The notes under the pieces: model-generated
The model's database searches: none
The model's input: the letters and a program-made list of their open reading frames with translations, nothing else
What the model was told of the DNA's origin: nothing
Part shown: positions 26,665-35,290 of the stretch, piece after piece
Numbering within the stretch: position 1 is the first letter of the stretch
Layout: each line of letters begins with the position of its first letter
NCBI RefSeq assembly: GCF_007858285.1
Contig: NZ_VFIL01000018.1
Span: forward strand, 1 to 64,000
Direction: 5' to 3'
DNA: 64,000 nt
From: Pseudomonas brenneri
GTDB lineage: Bacteria > Pseudomonadota > Gammaproteobacteria > Pseudomonadales > Pseudomonadaceae
Made by a program: the position numbers and the translations under genes

Positions 26665-27753
26665 ATGAACCGTTTACTGCGTACAACCCTGGTGGGCCTG
26701 CTGATTCTGGCTGGTGTGCTGACCGCCCTGGTCTACAGCCTGACCTGGCGCCCCGCCGACAAAGAGATCCTGCCGGTAAGCTGCGTCGCCCCGCGTGCGC
26801 CGACGCTGTTGCCCGGCCAGGCGCTCAAGGTGATGACCTGGAACGTGCAGTACCTGGCCGGCAAGAACTACGTGTTCTGGTACGACACCCCGGACGGCAG
26901 CGGCCCGGATGACCGCCCGACCGTTGAAGACATGGCCTCCAGCCTGGATGAAGTGGCGCGGGTGATCCGTGATGAACAACCGGACGTACTGCTGCTGCAG
27001 GAATTGGATGAGGACGCCAAACCGTCCCATTACCAGGACCAACTGGCGCTGCTCCAGGAGCGACTGGTGGACCTCTATCCTTGCAGCGTCCAGGCCTTCG
27101 ACTGGAAAGCCGACTTTGTGCCCGATTGGCATATCTTCGGCAGCGTCGGCCGCAAGCTGGTAACCCTCAGCCGCTACCAGATCGAACACGCCGAACGCCT
27201 GCAACTGCCAGTGGCCTCGGCCAACCTGCTCAGTCACCAGTTCCAGCCCAAGCCTGCGTTGCTGCTCAGCTACCTGCCGTTGAGCGACGGCGGCCAACTG
27301 GCGGTGCTCAACACCCGCCTGGACAACGCAGCTCCTGGCCACAGCACGGTGCGCGAACAAGTCCAGGCGACCATCAAGCTGCTGGATAAATTCGAAAGCC
27401 GTGGCACGCCCTGGCTGATCGGCGGCGATTTCAATCTGTTGCCGCTGGGCCAGTTCCTGCGCCTGGAGGCCGGTAAGCGCGGGCAGTATTCGCCAGACAG
27501 CGAGCTGCATCTGCTGTGGGACAAATACCCGATGGTGCCCAGCAACAGCCAATCCAGCGGCATCGACCGGGCGCAGTGGCTGACCCACTTCCCCAATGAC
27601 CCGAGCCTCGACGGACCGGATCGCACGGTGGATTATCTGTTCTACAGCCCAAGGCTGAAGAAAGTGGAGGCCCGGGTGCGGCAGGACGATACGTTGCGTA
27701 TTTCCAATCACCTGCCGGTGATTGCGCGGTTCTTATTGCCCGCCGCGCAATAA
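26665..27753 (+). CDS. Endonuclease/exonuclease/phosphatase (EEP) family protein, membrane-anchored
   Basis: A 362-residue protein with one N-terminal helix (VGLLILAGVLTALVYSL, about 10-26) that anchors or exports it, then an EEP domain. Catalytic motifs are intact: VMTWNVQYL, LLLQELDED (Glu), GGDFNLLP (Asp-Asn), DYLFYS and SNHLPV (His). These Mg-dependent enzymes cleave phosphodiester bonds of nucleic acids, sphingomyelin or inositol phosphates; the periplasmic orientation argues for a phospholipid or extracellular DNA target. Its 3' end converges on hrpB across a REP hairpin. ATG 26665 is the start. Confidence 0.87.
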   Translation: MNRLLRTTLVGLLILAGVLTALVYSLTWRPADKEILPVSCVAPRAPTLLPGQALKVMTWNVQYLAGKNYVFWYDTPDGSGPDDRPTVEDMASSLDEVARVIRDEQPDVLLLQELDEDAKPSHYQDQLALLQERLVDLYPCSVQAFDWKADFVPDWHIFGSVGRKLVTLSRYQIEHAERLQLPVASANLLSHQFQPKPALLLSYLPLSDGGQLAVLNTRLDNAAPGHSTVREQVQATIKLLDKFESRGTPWLIGGDFNLLPLGQFLRLEAGKRGQYSPDSELHLLWDKYPMVPSNSQSSGIDRAQWLTHFPNDPSLDGPDRTVDYLFYSPRLKKVEARVRQDDTLRISNHLPVIARFLLPAAQ

Positions 27754-27769
27754 CCAGCACTACAAAACC

Positions 27770-27798
27770 AATGTGGGAGCGGGCTTGCTCCCACATTT
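27770..27798. repeat. Solitary REP hairpin between EEP gene and hrpB
   Basis: AATGTGGGAGCGGGCTTGCTC followed by CCACATTTTT folds to a short hairpin with a T-run on the plus strand. It may end transcription of the EEP gene. Confidence 0.7.
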
Positions 27799-27820
27799 TT
27801 GATCGGTGGCCTGTTCGAGG

Positions 27821-30328
27821 TTATTTTCGGGGTTTGATCCGCGCAGTAGCCTCAGCCACCAAAGGATCATCCGGCCAATAATGCTTGGGATACCGGCCCT
27901 TCAGATCCTTCTTCACCTCGGCGTAGGTACTGCGCCAGAAGTTCGCCAGATCCTGCGTCACCTGCACCGGCCGCCGTGCGGGCGAGAGCAGGTGCAGCTT
28001 CACCACTTGCCGCCCACCGGCGATGCGCGGGGTGTCAGCCAGGCCGAACAGCTCCTGCAAGCGCACCGCGAGGATCGGCGGTTGTTCGCTGTAGTCCAAA
28101 CGCACCGAAGACCCCGACGGCACTTTCAAATGGTGCGGCGCCAACTCGTCCAGGCGTTGCGGCAACGGCCAGGGCAGCAGGTTATGCAGGAAACTCGATA
28201 GATCCAGGTTGGCAAAATGGCTCAAGCGCGAGACCTTGCCCAGGTACGGCATCAACCAGTGTTCAAGGCTGGCGAGCAAGGCGCTGTCGCTGACATCCGG
28301 CCATTCACTGACCTGGCCGGCGTCCAGTTGGCGCAACAGCATGACGCGGGCCTGCCACTGGCGCAGCTCCGCAGTCCAGGGCAGCAATTCCAGGCCTTTG
28401 CGCCGCACCAGATTGACCAGCGCCTGGCTGCGAGCAGACTCGTCGAGACCGGTCAACGGCTCGCGACTGAGCACCAATTCACCGACCTTGCGCTGGCGTT
28501 CGGCACGCAACACGCCTTCGCGCTCGTCCCAATCCAGTTGGTCAAGACAGCGCACCTGTTCGGCCAATACCGAATCGAACAACGCCGGATCAAAGTCTGC
28601 AGCCAGGTAGATCCGCTCTTCACGCTGCCCCTGACGGCTGCCCAGGTCGGCGATGACCAGCCACGCTTGCTTCATCAGGCTGTCGGCTTCGGCAAACAGC
28701 GCCGCACGGCCATTGGCCAGGCGATATTCGGCACCCCCGGCACGACGCTGCTGGGCCACCCGATCCGGGTAAGCCAGCGCCAGTAACGCCCCAAGCCAAC
28801 GCGGGTGATCGGGATCGGCGACGGGCTGTTCGGCCTTGCCTCGTAGATAGCCGCGATATTGGCGGGCCAACTGCCTGGACCGCTGCACGCCACCCTGGGT
28901 GCCACGGGCCCGCTCCTCGCCGGACAACAACGCCAGGCGACTGTGCAAATCCGCACCGGCACCCCGCAGGATATCGCGCTCACCCAGTAGCGCGGCGACA
29001 TCACACGCCATGTTCGCCAACCCCAGATCCTGACCACGCAACAACAAGTGTGCGATACGCGGGTGCGCCGGCAGGCTGGCCATTTTCTGCCCGTGGGGGG
29101 TCAAGGTCGCGTCCTTTAATGCGCCCAGTCGCTCCAGCAAGTCCTGGGCCTGGGCATAGGCGGCCGTGGGCGGTACATCGAGCCATACCAGTTGTGTCGG
29201 CGTCACACCCCAGCGCGCCAGTTGCAGCGCGAGGCCGGCCAGGTCCGCCGAAAGAATTTCCGCGCTGCCATAGGCCGCCAGCCCTTCATGCTGGTCCTCG
29301 GACCACAAGCGATAGCACACGCCCGGCTCCAACCGCCCTGCCCGACCCGCGCGTTGCGTGGCACTGGCGCGGGAAATGCGCTGGGTATCAAGGCGGGTCA
29401 TGCCGCTACCGGGGTCAAAGCGCGGGACCCGCGCCAGCCCGGCGTCAATCACCACCCGCACGCCATTGATGGTCAGGCTGGTCTCGGCGATGTTGGTGGC
29501 CAGCACCACCTTGCGCTTGCCGGCGGGTGCCGGGTCAATGGCCGCCCGCTGGGCCGTCAGGTCGAGTTCGCCATGCAACGGGCAGAGCAGTACATCGCTG
29601 CGCTCAGCCAAGGCGTCCGCCAACTGTTGATTGACCCGGCGAATTTCTGCCTGACCGGGTAGAAATACCAGCACGCTGCCGGTTTCGTCGTGCAGGGCTT
29701 CAAGGATGGTCTGCACCAACCGTGGCTCGATAAATTCACCGGGCTGGAACGGTCGCCCCCAGCGCATCTGCACCGGGTACATGCGTCCTTCACTGCGCAG
29801 GATCGGTGCGTCGTCGAGCAGACCCGACAGGCGTTCGCCTTCAAGGGTGGCGGACATCAGGAGGATTTTCAGCGGTTGCTCGTCGCGAAACAGCTCACGG
29901 CCATTGAGGCTCAGGGCCAGCGCCAGGTCGGCGTCGAGGCTGCGCTCGTGGAACTCGTCGAAGATCAACAGGCCTACGCCATCCAGCGCCGGGTCATCCT
30001 GCAGGCGACGGGTGAGGATGCCTTCGGTGACCACTTCGATACGGGTGTTGGGGCCGACCTTGCTGTCCAGGCGGATCCGATAGCCAACGGTCTCCCCAAC
30101 CTTTTCCCCCAGCTCGCTGGCCAGTCGCTCGGCGGCGGCGCGGGCCGCTAGCCGACGAGGTTCAAGCATCAGGATGGTTTGCCCAGCCAGCCAGGTTTCA
30201 TTCAACAGCGCCAACGGAACCCGTGTGGTTTTACCGGCACCGGGCGGTGCTTCAAGCACGGCTTCATGGCGCGTCGCCAAGGCTTCACGCAAGGCGGGTA
30301 AAACATCATCGATTGGCAACGAATTCAT
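27821..30328 (-). CDS. hrpB: ATP-dependent helicase HrpB
   Basis: An 835-residue DExH helicase. Walker A is APPGAGKTTRV (about 26-36), motif II is FDEFHERSLD, motif III (MSATLEG) and motif VI (SATQRAGRAGR) follow, and the C-terminal part (from about 600) is the HrpB-specific region. The family is DEAH-type, with unsettled RNA or DNA substrate. The start was set at ATG 30326-30328 after GGAGCC; an earlier frame adds 24 residues unlike the family. The C-terminus DDPLVAEATARIKPRK is repeated as a relic upstream (30444-30509). Confidence 0.93.
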   Translation of the reverse strand: MNSLPIDDVLPALREALATRHEAVLEAPPGAGKTTRVPLALLNETWLAGQTILMLEPRRLAARAAAERLASELGEKVGETVGYRIRLDSKVGPNTRIEVVTEGILTRRLQDDPALDGVGLLIFDEFHERSLDADLALALSLNGRELFRDEQPLKILLMSATLEGERLSGLLDDAPILRSEGRMYPVQMRWGRPFQPGEFIEPRLVQTILEALHDETGSVLVFLPGQAEIRRVNQQLADALAERSDVLLCPLHGELDLTAQRAAIDPAPAGKRKVVLATNIAETSLTINGVRVVIDAGLARVPRFDPGSGMTRLDTQRISRASATQRAGRAGRLEPGVCYRLWSEDQHEGLAAYGSAEILSADLAGLALQLARWGVTPTQLVWLDVPPTAAYAQAQDLLERLGALKDATLTPHGQKMASLPAHPRIAHLLLRGQDLGLANMACDVAALLGERDILRGAGADLHSRLALLSGEERARGTQGGVQRSRQLARQYRGYLRGKAEQPVADPDHPRWLGALLALAYPDRVAQQRRAGGAEYRLANGRAALFAEADSLMKQAWLVIADLGSRQGQREERIYLAADFDPALFDSVLAEQVRCLDQLDWDEREGVLRAERQRKVGELVLSREPLTGLDESARSQALVNLVRRKGLELLPWTAELRQWQARVMLLRQLDAGQVSEWPDVSDSALLASLEHWLMPYLGKVSRLSHFANLDLSSFLHNLLPWPLPQRLDELAPHHLKVPSGSSVRLDYSEQPPILAVRLQELFGLADTPRIAGGRQVVKLHLLSPARRPVQVTQDLANFWRSTYAEVKKDLKGRYPKHYWPDDPLVAEATARIKPRK

Positions 30329-30817
30329 ACTGGCTCCAAGGCAGAGCGGCGAGTATAACGGCGAACTGCTGGATATCGATGATCTCAGAGGCGATGCCAT
30401 CTCCCTATGGAATGCGCTCCCACACTTAGACCTTCATATGATGGCTGCGGAGCTTGATCCGTCCGGTGACTTCAGCCACCAACGGATCATCCGCCAGTAG
30501 TCTTTTGGGAGAGATAAACAGGCATATAGAGAGTAGAAGCTCTTTAATACCCTGAAATATTTCATTGCCATTCAGTGCCAAGCTGCTAACTGGCGCTACA
30601 GCCAACACTAAGTGTTGCTAATAAAGGAACAAGCAACACACCCCTTTATTAGTAATAAACCACGCCCCTCCAACAAATTCTTTACCCACCCCAACTAACA
30701 CCAAAAAATCAACATACGAATAGACCTACAAGCAATTGCTTGACAAGCTTTTATAGGAAGGAACAAAGTTGCAAACCTAATAAAGAAACAGTGTTCCAAA
30801 TAGAGGAACAAAAGATC
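30329..30817. other. 489-bp non-coding region with the hrpB relic and accessory-island left border
   Basis: The first 100 bases hold the hrpB leader and a partial REP-like string (GCGCTCCCACA). 30444-30509 encodes a broken HrpB C-terminus. The rest, about 30520-30817, is AT-rich with no credible gene, and serves as the upstream region of the IclR gene. Base composition drops sharply here relative to hrpB. Confidence 0.6.
30444..30509 (-). pseudogene. Relic of an HrpB C-terminus
   Basis: The minus strand encodes PKRLLADDPLVAEVTGRIKL, which matches PKHYWPDDPLVAEATARIKP of the intact HrpB C-terminus (14 of 22 residues identical by eye). DNA identity is strong only in short blocks such as TCAGCCACCAA and GGATCATCCG, so it is not a recent copy. 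There is no other HrpB sequence around it. It is in the same orientation as hrpB but upstream of its 5' end. Confidence 0.72.
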
Positions 30818-31573
30818 ATGCCGCTGAAAACACTAGATATTTCCTTGGAGCTTTTAGGGTATTTCACTGCTCACCACCCTAGTTGGGGTGTACGGGAGAT
30901 GAGCCAACAGACAGGGCTGTCTCCGTCTGCTGTCCAACGGATCATGTCGACCCTTGCGAAAAAGGGGTTCCTTCGACAGCAACCTGAAACACGACGATAT
31001 GAATTGGGTGTCCGTTTCTGGGAGCTCGGAGTTCTGTACCGGGATCGCTTACAGCTTTGCGACGCCCCGGCGACATGGCTCCAGGAAGTAGCCCTGGGCC
31101 AAGGCGAGACCGTCTACCTGAACTTCCTCGAAAACCGCACCGCCGTATGCGTGCAGGTTGCCAAGAGTAGCGAACATGTCCAATTGAACATCAATCCGGG
31201 CGAACGAACGCCGTTGCACCTGGGGTCACGGGGAAAAGCAATGCTAGCGTTCCTGCCTCGCGATCAACAAATGGCCATTCTGGAAGATGTATTCGCTCCA
31301 GAGTCTGGCGCCGACCGTGAAACACGCAAAACGGCCCTCCAGGAGGATTTGAAAAATGTTCAATCATCGGGGTTTTCCATAAGCCGAAGTGAAAGGCTCT
31401 CTGATGTTGTTGGACTGAGCTTCCCTATCTTGGATATTCGAAACCTTGTCATCGGTTCGGTGACCATTGGAGGCCCGAACTCCAGAATGACTGACAGCAA
31501 GTTAAATACATGCCTTCCTGTCATCAAGCAACTTTCCAACAAGCTTCAAGACCACTTCCGGAATTTCTTATGA
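30818..31573 (+). CDS. IclR-family transcriptional regulator
   Basis: A 251-residue regulator. The winged helix-turn-helix occupies about 1-65 (WGVREMSQQTGLSPSAVQRI); the IclR effector domain follows (about 85-245, with GETVYLNFLENRTAVCVQVA and the LGSRGKAMLAF segment that binds small aromatic or organic acids). The start was set at ATG 30818, after AGAGGA. It overlaps the alpha/beta hydrolase gene by ATGA and precedes the MFS gene, so it likely controls both. AT-richer than the flanks. Effector unknown. Confidence 0.87.
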   Translation: MPLKTLDISLELLGYFTAHHPSWGVREMSQQTGLSPSAVQRIMSTLAKKGFLRQQPETRRYELGVRFWELGVLYRDRLQLCDAPATWLQEVALGQGETVYLNFLENRTAVCVQVAKSSEHVQLNINPGERTPLHLGSRGKAMLAFLPRDQQMAILEDVFAPESGADRETRKTALQEDLKNVQSSGFSISRSERLSDVVGLSFPILDIRNLVIGSVTIGGPNSRMTDSKLNTCLPVIKQLSNKLQDHFRNFL

Positions 31574-32565
31574 TAATTACGGCTAAAGAAACCTCAAACC
31601 CAGTGAGCATTAATTCCATTGGCTCTTACTTTGTAGGCGGGCATCATGTCGACTATTGCGACAATCCCATGGAAGAGTACGTATTGGCCCCAAACGGAGT
31701 GCCAGTCAAGATCAACCCCAATGGTACGGCTTGTGTTGGGCAGATGTATGTACAGTTTGTCATAAATGCGTCAGCTCAAGACCGCCCCCCCATAGTCTTT
31801 TGTCATGGTGGGTCTATGACCGGCGCAGTATGGGAATCAACCCCTGATGGGCGCCCTGGTTGGTTGAACGACTTTCTGAAACGGGGCTGGTCTGTTTTTA
31901 ATATTGATGCGGTAGAACGGGGAAGGTCTGGCTGGGCACCACGAGAAGATGAGTTTTCGGAACCGGCATTACTGCGGACTCACCAGGATACGTTCACACA
32001 ATTCCGGATAGGTAAACGTGTCAGTGACCTCTGCGCCAGCAGCTTACAGAGGGCTGCATACCCGCACTGCCAGTTCCCGCTCCATGCGTTTAAAACGTTC
32101 ATGAAGCAGATTGTTCCTCGCTGGGCAGCTACCGACGAGCTTACCCTGAACGCTTACGTTCAAATGCTCAAGGAGCTGGAACAACCGGTCGTATTGATCG
32201 CTCATTCGCAGGGTGGCCATTTTGCTATTCGTGCAGCTGAATTAGTACCACACAAAGTTGCAGCCATTGTGGCGATAGAGCCCTCTCAGGCCGGTACGAA
32301 AGAAGGCATTGAAAAACGCCTGCTAAAAGAGACTCCGATCCTCACGGTATACGGGGATCACTTGCCCCTGGATGCACGATGGCCGGCCATCAGAGCGCGA
32401 ACTGACGCCTATTTCCACGCCCTGGCTTCTGCTGGAGGACGTGTTGACGCATTGGACTTGCCCGAACAAGGGATATATGGAAATTCTCATTTACCAATGC
32501 TTGAGAAAAACAATCTGACCATATCCGGATTAATCGACAACTGGCTCGTCGACCGACTTTTATAA
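31570..32565 (+). CDS. Alpha/beta hydrolase, esterase-like, of the accessory island
   Basis: A 331-residue cytosolic hydrolase. The oxyanion/HG motif is FCHGGSMTGAVWES (77-90), the nucleophile elbow AHSQGGH gives Ser213, an acidic residue follows in TVYGDHLPLD, and the catalytic His is in GNSHLPMLE. A cap region lies between Pro160 and Leu200. The substrate is unknown; an ester or lactone is likely. It is coupled to the IclR gene by ATGA overlap and is 45 bases before the MFS gene, so the three form a probable operon for uptake and hydrolysis of one compound. Confidence 0.83.
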   Translation: MIITAKETSNPVSINSIGSYFVGGHHVDYCDNPMEEYVLAPNGVPVKINPNGTACVGQMYVQFVINASAQDRPPIVFCHGGSMTGAVWESTPDGRPGWLNDFLKRGWSVFNIDAVERGRSGWAPREDEFSEPALLRTHQDTFTQFRIGKRVSDLCASSLQRAAYPHCQFPLHAFKTFMKQIVPRWAATDELTLNAYVQMLKELEQPVVLIAHSQGGHFAIRAAELVPHKVAAIVAIEPSQAGTKEGIEKRLLKETPILTVYGDHLPLDARWPAIRARTDAYFHALASAGGRVDALDLPEQGIYGNSHLPMLEKNNLTISGLIDNWLVDRLL

Positions 32566-32609
32566 AAAACCACCCGACTTCGGGCCTGACTGCTTGGGAT
32601 GAAATCAAT

Positions 32610-33905
32610 ATGACACAAGCACAGCAAGATATTGAACGCGGGGTAATGAACAAGGTCGCGTGGCGAATCCTTCCATTCGTTACACTGGGATATTTCCTTG
32701 CCTCACTTGATCGGGTCAACATTGCATTTGCCGCATTGCAGATGAAATCAGATATTGCCTTGAGCGATGCCGCGTTTGGCTTTGGCGCAGGCCTGTTCTT
32801 TATTGCTTACTGCATTTTTGCGGTACCTGCAAACATGCTTCTTGAACGCTTTGGTCCTGTTCGCTGGCTAGCATTGACCATGGTTTCCTGGGGTCTCGTC
32901 AGCAGTTGCATGGCCGCGGTTTCTGGGCCGTACTCATTCTATATTCTCCGGTTTTTACTGGGTGTCACTGAAGCGGGCTTCTTTCCCGGTGTCATCTACT
33001 ACCTCACCCTGTGGTTTCCGAGCGGTCATCGCAGCCGGGCGGTGGCGATCCTGATGATTGCCTTGCCGCTATCGAGCGTCTTGGGCTCGCCTTTGTCGGC
33101 AATGCTATTGTTGCTCGACGGCTGGTTTGGAATGCGTGGCTGGCACTGGCTTTTCATCATTGAAGGCTCCCCAGCCATTTTCTTGGGCATTGCAGCCTTG
33201 TGGGTTCTCCCTCATAGCGTAAGTAGAGCCTCGTTTTTGACTGAGGGAGATAAAACCTGGCTGTCCGGCCAAGTTGAAAAAGTTCCAACCGAAAAAACTC
33301 GTGCCTCTTTTTCTGATATTTGGAAGCTTTTCTGCAACAAGTATGTTTTGGCACTTACTCTAATCTATATTGGCGGGACATCTGTCACGAACGGCCTCTC
33401 GTTGTGGCAGCCGCAGATCATCAGTACTTTCAACCTCACCACCATGCAAATTGGCTTTCTTAATTCTATTCCTTTCGCGTTTGCAAGTGTCGCCATGTAC
33501 TTTTGGAGTAGCCACTCCGATAAGACAGGGGAGCGAGTCATGCACTTGGCAATCCCTCTAGCAGTAGGCGCAGTTGCATTGACCAGTATCATATTTGTCA
33601 ATGCGCTCATCCCGACCATTATCATTTTATGCATTGCAATCAGTGCCGCCTCAATGATCAAAGGGCCATTCTGGGCGCTCGCCACCGAGATGATTCCTGC
33701 TCGTAATACCGCGATGGCGATTGCCCTTATCAATGCGCTGAACAACCTTGGAGTATTTGCCGGGACTTATCTAATAGGCATCATCAAAGGGCATACCGGC
33801 AGCTTCACCTATGCATTGATTCCGTACCTGGCTATCTCTGTCGTCGCTTGCTCGCTTACCCTATGGCTGGGCCATCGCAGGCAAGCCAGCCCACGCATTA
33901 GATAA
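32610..33905 (+). CDS. MFS transporter, anion:cation symporter type, of the accessory island
   Basis: A 431-residue carrier with about twelve helices. The ACS pattern GYFLASLDRVNIAFAALQM (about 27-45) and WFPSGHRSRAVA mark the group of tartrate, phthalate and 4-hydroxyphenylacetate-type permeases. Cytosolic loop 6-7 carries SQVEKVPTEKT-like sequence. With IclR and hydrolase genes upstream, it probably imports the acid that the hydrolase or its product involves. AT-rich codon use fits the island. The gene ends the island; next is a GC-rich lipoprotein gene. Confidence 0.86.
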   Translation: MTQAQQDIERGVMNKVAWRILPFVTLGYFLASLDRVNIAFAALQMKSDIALSDAAFGFGAGLFFIAYCIFAVPANMLLERFGPVRWLALTMVSWGLVSSCMAAVSGPYSFYILRFLLGVTEAGFFPGVIYYLTLWFPSGHRSRAVAILMIALPLSSVLGSPLSAMLLLLDGWFGMRGWHWLFIIEGSPAIFLGIAALWVLPHSVSRASFLTEGDKTWLSGQVEKVPTEKTRASFSDIWKLFCNKYVLALTLIYIGGTSVTNGLSLWQPQIISTFNLTTMQIGFLNSIPFAFASVAMYFWSSHSDKTGERVMHLAIPLAVGAVALTSIIFVNALIPTIIILCIAISAASMIKGPFWALATEMIPARNTAMAIALINALNNLGVFAGTYLIGIIKGHTGSFTYALIPYLAISVVACSLTLWLGHRRQASPRIR

Positions 33906-33961
33906 GAGGCACCCGGTAGATATGTTTTATAGTCACGCCATAAAGTGTTCAGGAGAGTCCC

Positions 33962-34381
33962 ATGCGTATTGCTTCCCGTGTCATCGGCGGTGTTCTGGCC
34001 GTCACCTTGTTGAGCCAACTGACCGCCTGCGGTTCGATTTTCTATCCTGACCGCCGTGGCCAGATCGACGGCAAGATCGACCCGACGATTGCCGTACTCG
34101 ATGCGCTCGGCCTGCTGTTCTATGTCATCCCCGGCCTGATCGCCTTTGGTGTGGACTTCGCCACCGGCGCCATCTATTTCGAACCCGGCAAGACCGCCCA
34201 GGTCGCGCCAGAAAAACTGCAACAAGCCATCGGCGCCGACGGCAAGGTGGATAACACCAAGCTGCAAACCATCATCGAGCACGAAACCGGCCGCAGCCTG
34301 CCGCTGGACGACCCGCGCCTGATCCAGTTCAAGGGCAGCGTGCAACAACTCGCGATGCTGGGCCTGCAACCGGCTGCGTAA
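33962..34381 (+). CDS. Lipoprotein with an internal hydrophobic segment
   Basis: A 139-residue protein with a signal peptide and lipobox SQLTAC (lipidated Cys23). A hydrophobic stretch follows (IAVLDALGLLFYVIPGLIAF) that probably embeds the protein in a membrane, and the last 50 residues are a soluble C-terminal helix-rich region (VAPEKLQQAI, ETGRSLPLDDPRL). Some Pseudomonas homologues are mislabelled polyribonucleotide nucleotidyltransferase; nothing here supports that. It is 15 bases before fieF. The function is unknown. Confidence 0.8.
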   Translation: MRIASRVIGGVLAVTLLSQLTACGSIFYPDRRGQIDGKIDPTIAVLDALGLLFYVIPGLIAFGVDFATGAIYFEPGKTAQVAPEKLQQAIGADGKVDNTKLQTIIEHETGRSLPLDDPRLIQFKGSVQQLAMLGLQPAA

Positions 34382-34396
34382 GGACTTGATCGCCCC

Positions 34397-35290
34397 ATGA
34401 CCACCAGCACCGAACACGCCCGGCTATTGCGCCTGGCCACCCGCGCCTCGGTCGGCGTGGCCAGCATCCTGATTATCGGTAAAGCCGTCGCCTGGTGGTT
34501 CAGCGGCTCGGTGAGCATGCTCGCCGGGTTGACCGACTCGCTGCTCGACGGCGTGACGTCGTTGCTCAACCTGCTGGCGGTGCATTACGCCCTGCGCCCG
34601 GCCGATGACGACCACCGTTATGGGCATGGCAAGGCGGAGTCCCTGGCGGGCATGGCCCAGGCGCTGTTTATCGCCGGCAGTGCGGTGCTGATCGCCTTCC
34701 AGGCGTACCAACGCTTGCAGCACCCCGAGCCTGTGGGCGCACCCTGGCTGAGCATTGCGGTGATTGTGCTGTCGCTGGCGCTGACCGTGGCGCTGCTGAT
34801 CCTGCAACATCGGGTGATTCGCGAAACCGGCTCGAACGCGGTGCGTGCCGACTCGCTGCACTACCGCTCGGACCTGCTGCTCAATGGCAGCATCCTCCTG
34901 GCGCTGGTGCTGGCGGCCTTTGGCTTGCATCAGGTCGATGCCTGGTTCGGGCTTGGGATCGCCGCCTACATCCTGTGGAGCGCGATCCAGATCGCCCGGG
35001 AAAGTTTTGCCGTGCTGATGGACGAGGAACTGCCGGCCGAGGTCAGCCAGCATATGCTGGAACTGGCCCGTGGCGTGCCCGGCGTGTTGGGCGCCCATGA
35101 CTTGCGCACACGGGTTTCCGGCAATCACTGGTTTGTGCAGTTGCACCTGGAATTACCGGGGGAGTTGAGCCTGTTGGTGGCCCATGGCATCAGCGACCAG
35201 GCCGCCGATGCCATCCAGAAAGCCTACCCGCGGGCTGAGGTGCTGGTGCACGCCGATCCGCAGGAAGTGGTTACCGGCAACAAGGCCTAG
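34397..35290 (+). CDS. fieF: Cation diffusion facilitator FieF (Zn/Fe/Cd efflux)
   Basis: A 297-residue CDF-family proton antiporter of the inner membrane. The metal-binding signature SLLDGVTSLLNLL and DDDHRYGHGKAESLAGMAQA are well conserved; the second site is DSLHYRSDLLLN. The cytosolic C-terminal domain (about 205-297) dimerises and has His residues typical of zinc sensing. It exports Zn, Fe and Cd. It shares a 4-base overlap with the tail of the convergent DUF6515 gene. Confidence 0.92.
   Translation: MTTSTEHARLLRLATRASVGVASILIIGKAVAWWFSGSVSMLAGLTDSLLDGVTSLLNLLAVHYALRPADDDHRYGHGKAESLAGMAQALFIAGSAVLIAFQAYQRLQHPEPVGAPWLSIAVIVLSLALTVALLILQHRVIRETGSNAVRADSLHYRSDLLLNGSILLALVLAAFGLHQVDAWFGLGIAAYILWSAIQIARESFAVLMDEELPAEVSQHMLELARGVPGVLGAHDLRTRVSGNHWFVQLHLELPGELSLLVAHGISDQAADAIQKAYPRAEVLVHADPQEVVTGNKA

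Noticed and set aside
30444..30509. att site of a genomic island at the hrpB 3' end
   Set aside because: The duplicate is upstream of the gene instead of beyond its 3' end, it is diverged, and no integrase is near.
30426..30608. A 60-codon gene downstream of the island border
   Set aside because: Its C-terminal part is the HrpB relic, the N-terminal part has no SD or pattern, so it is a remnant frame and not a gene.
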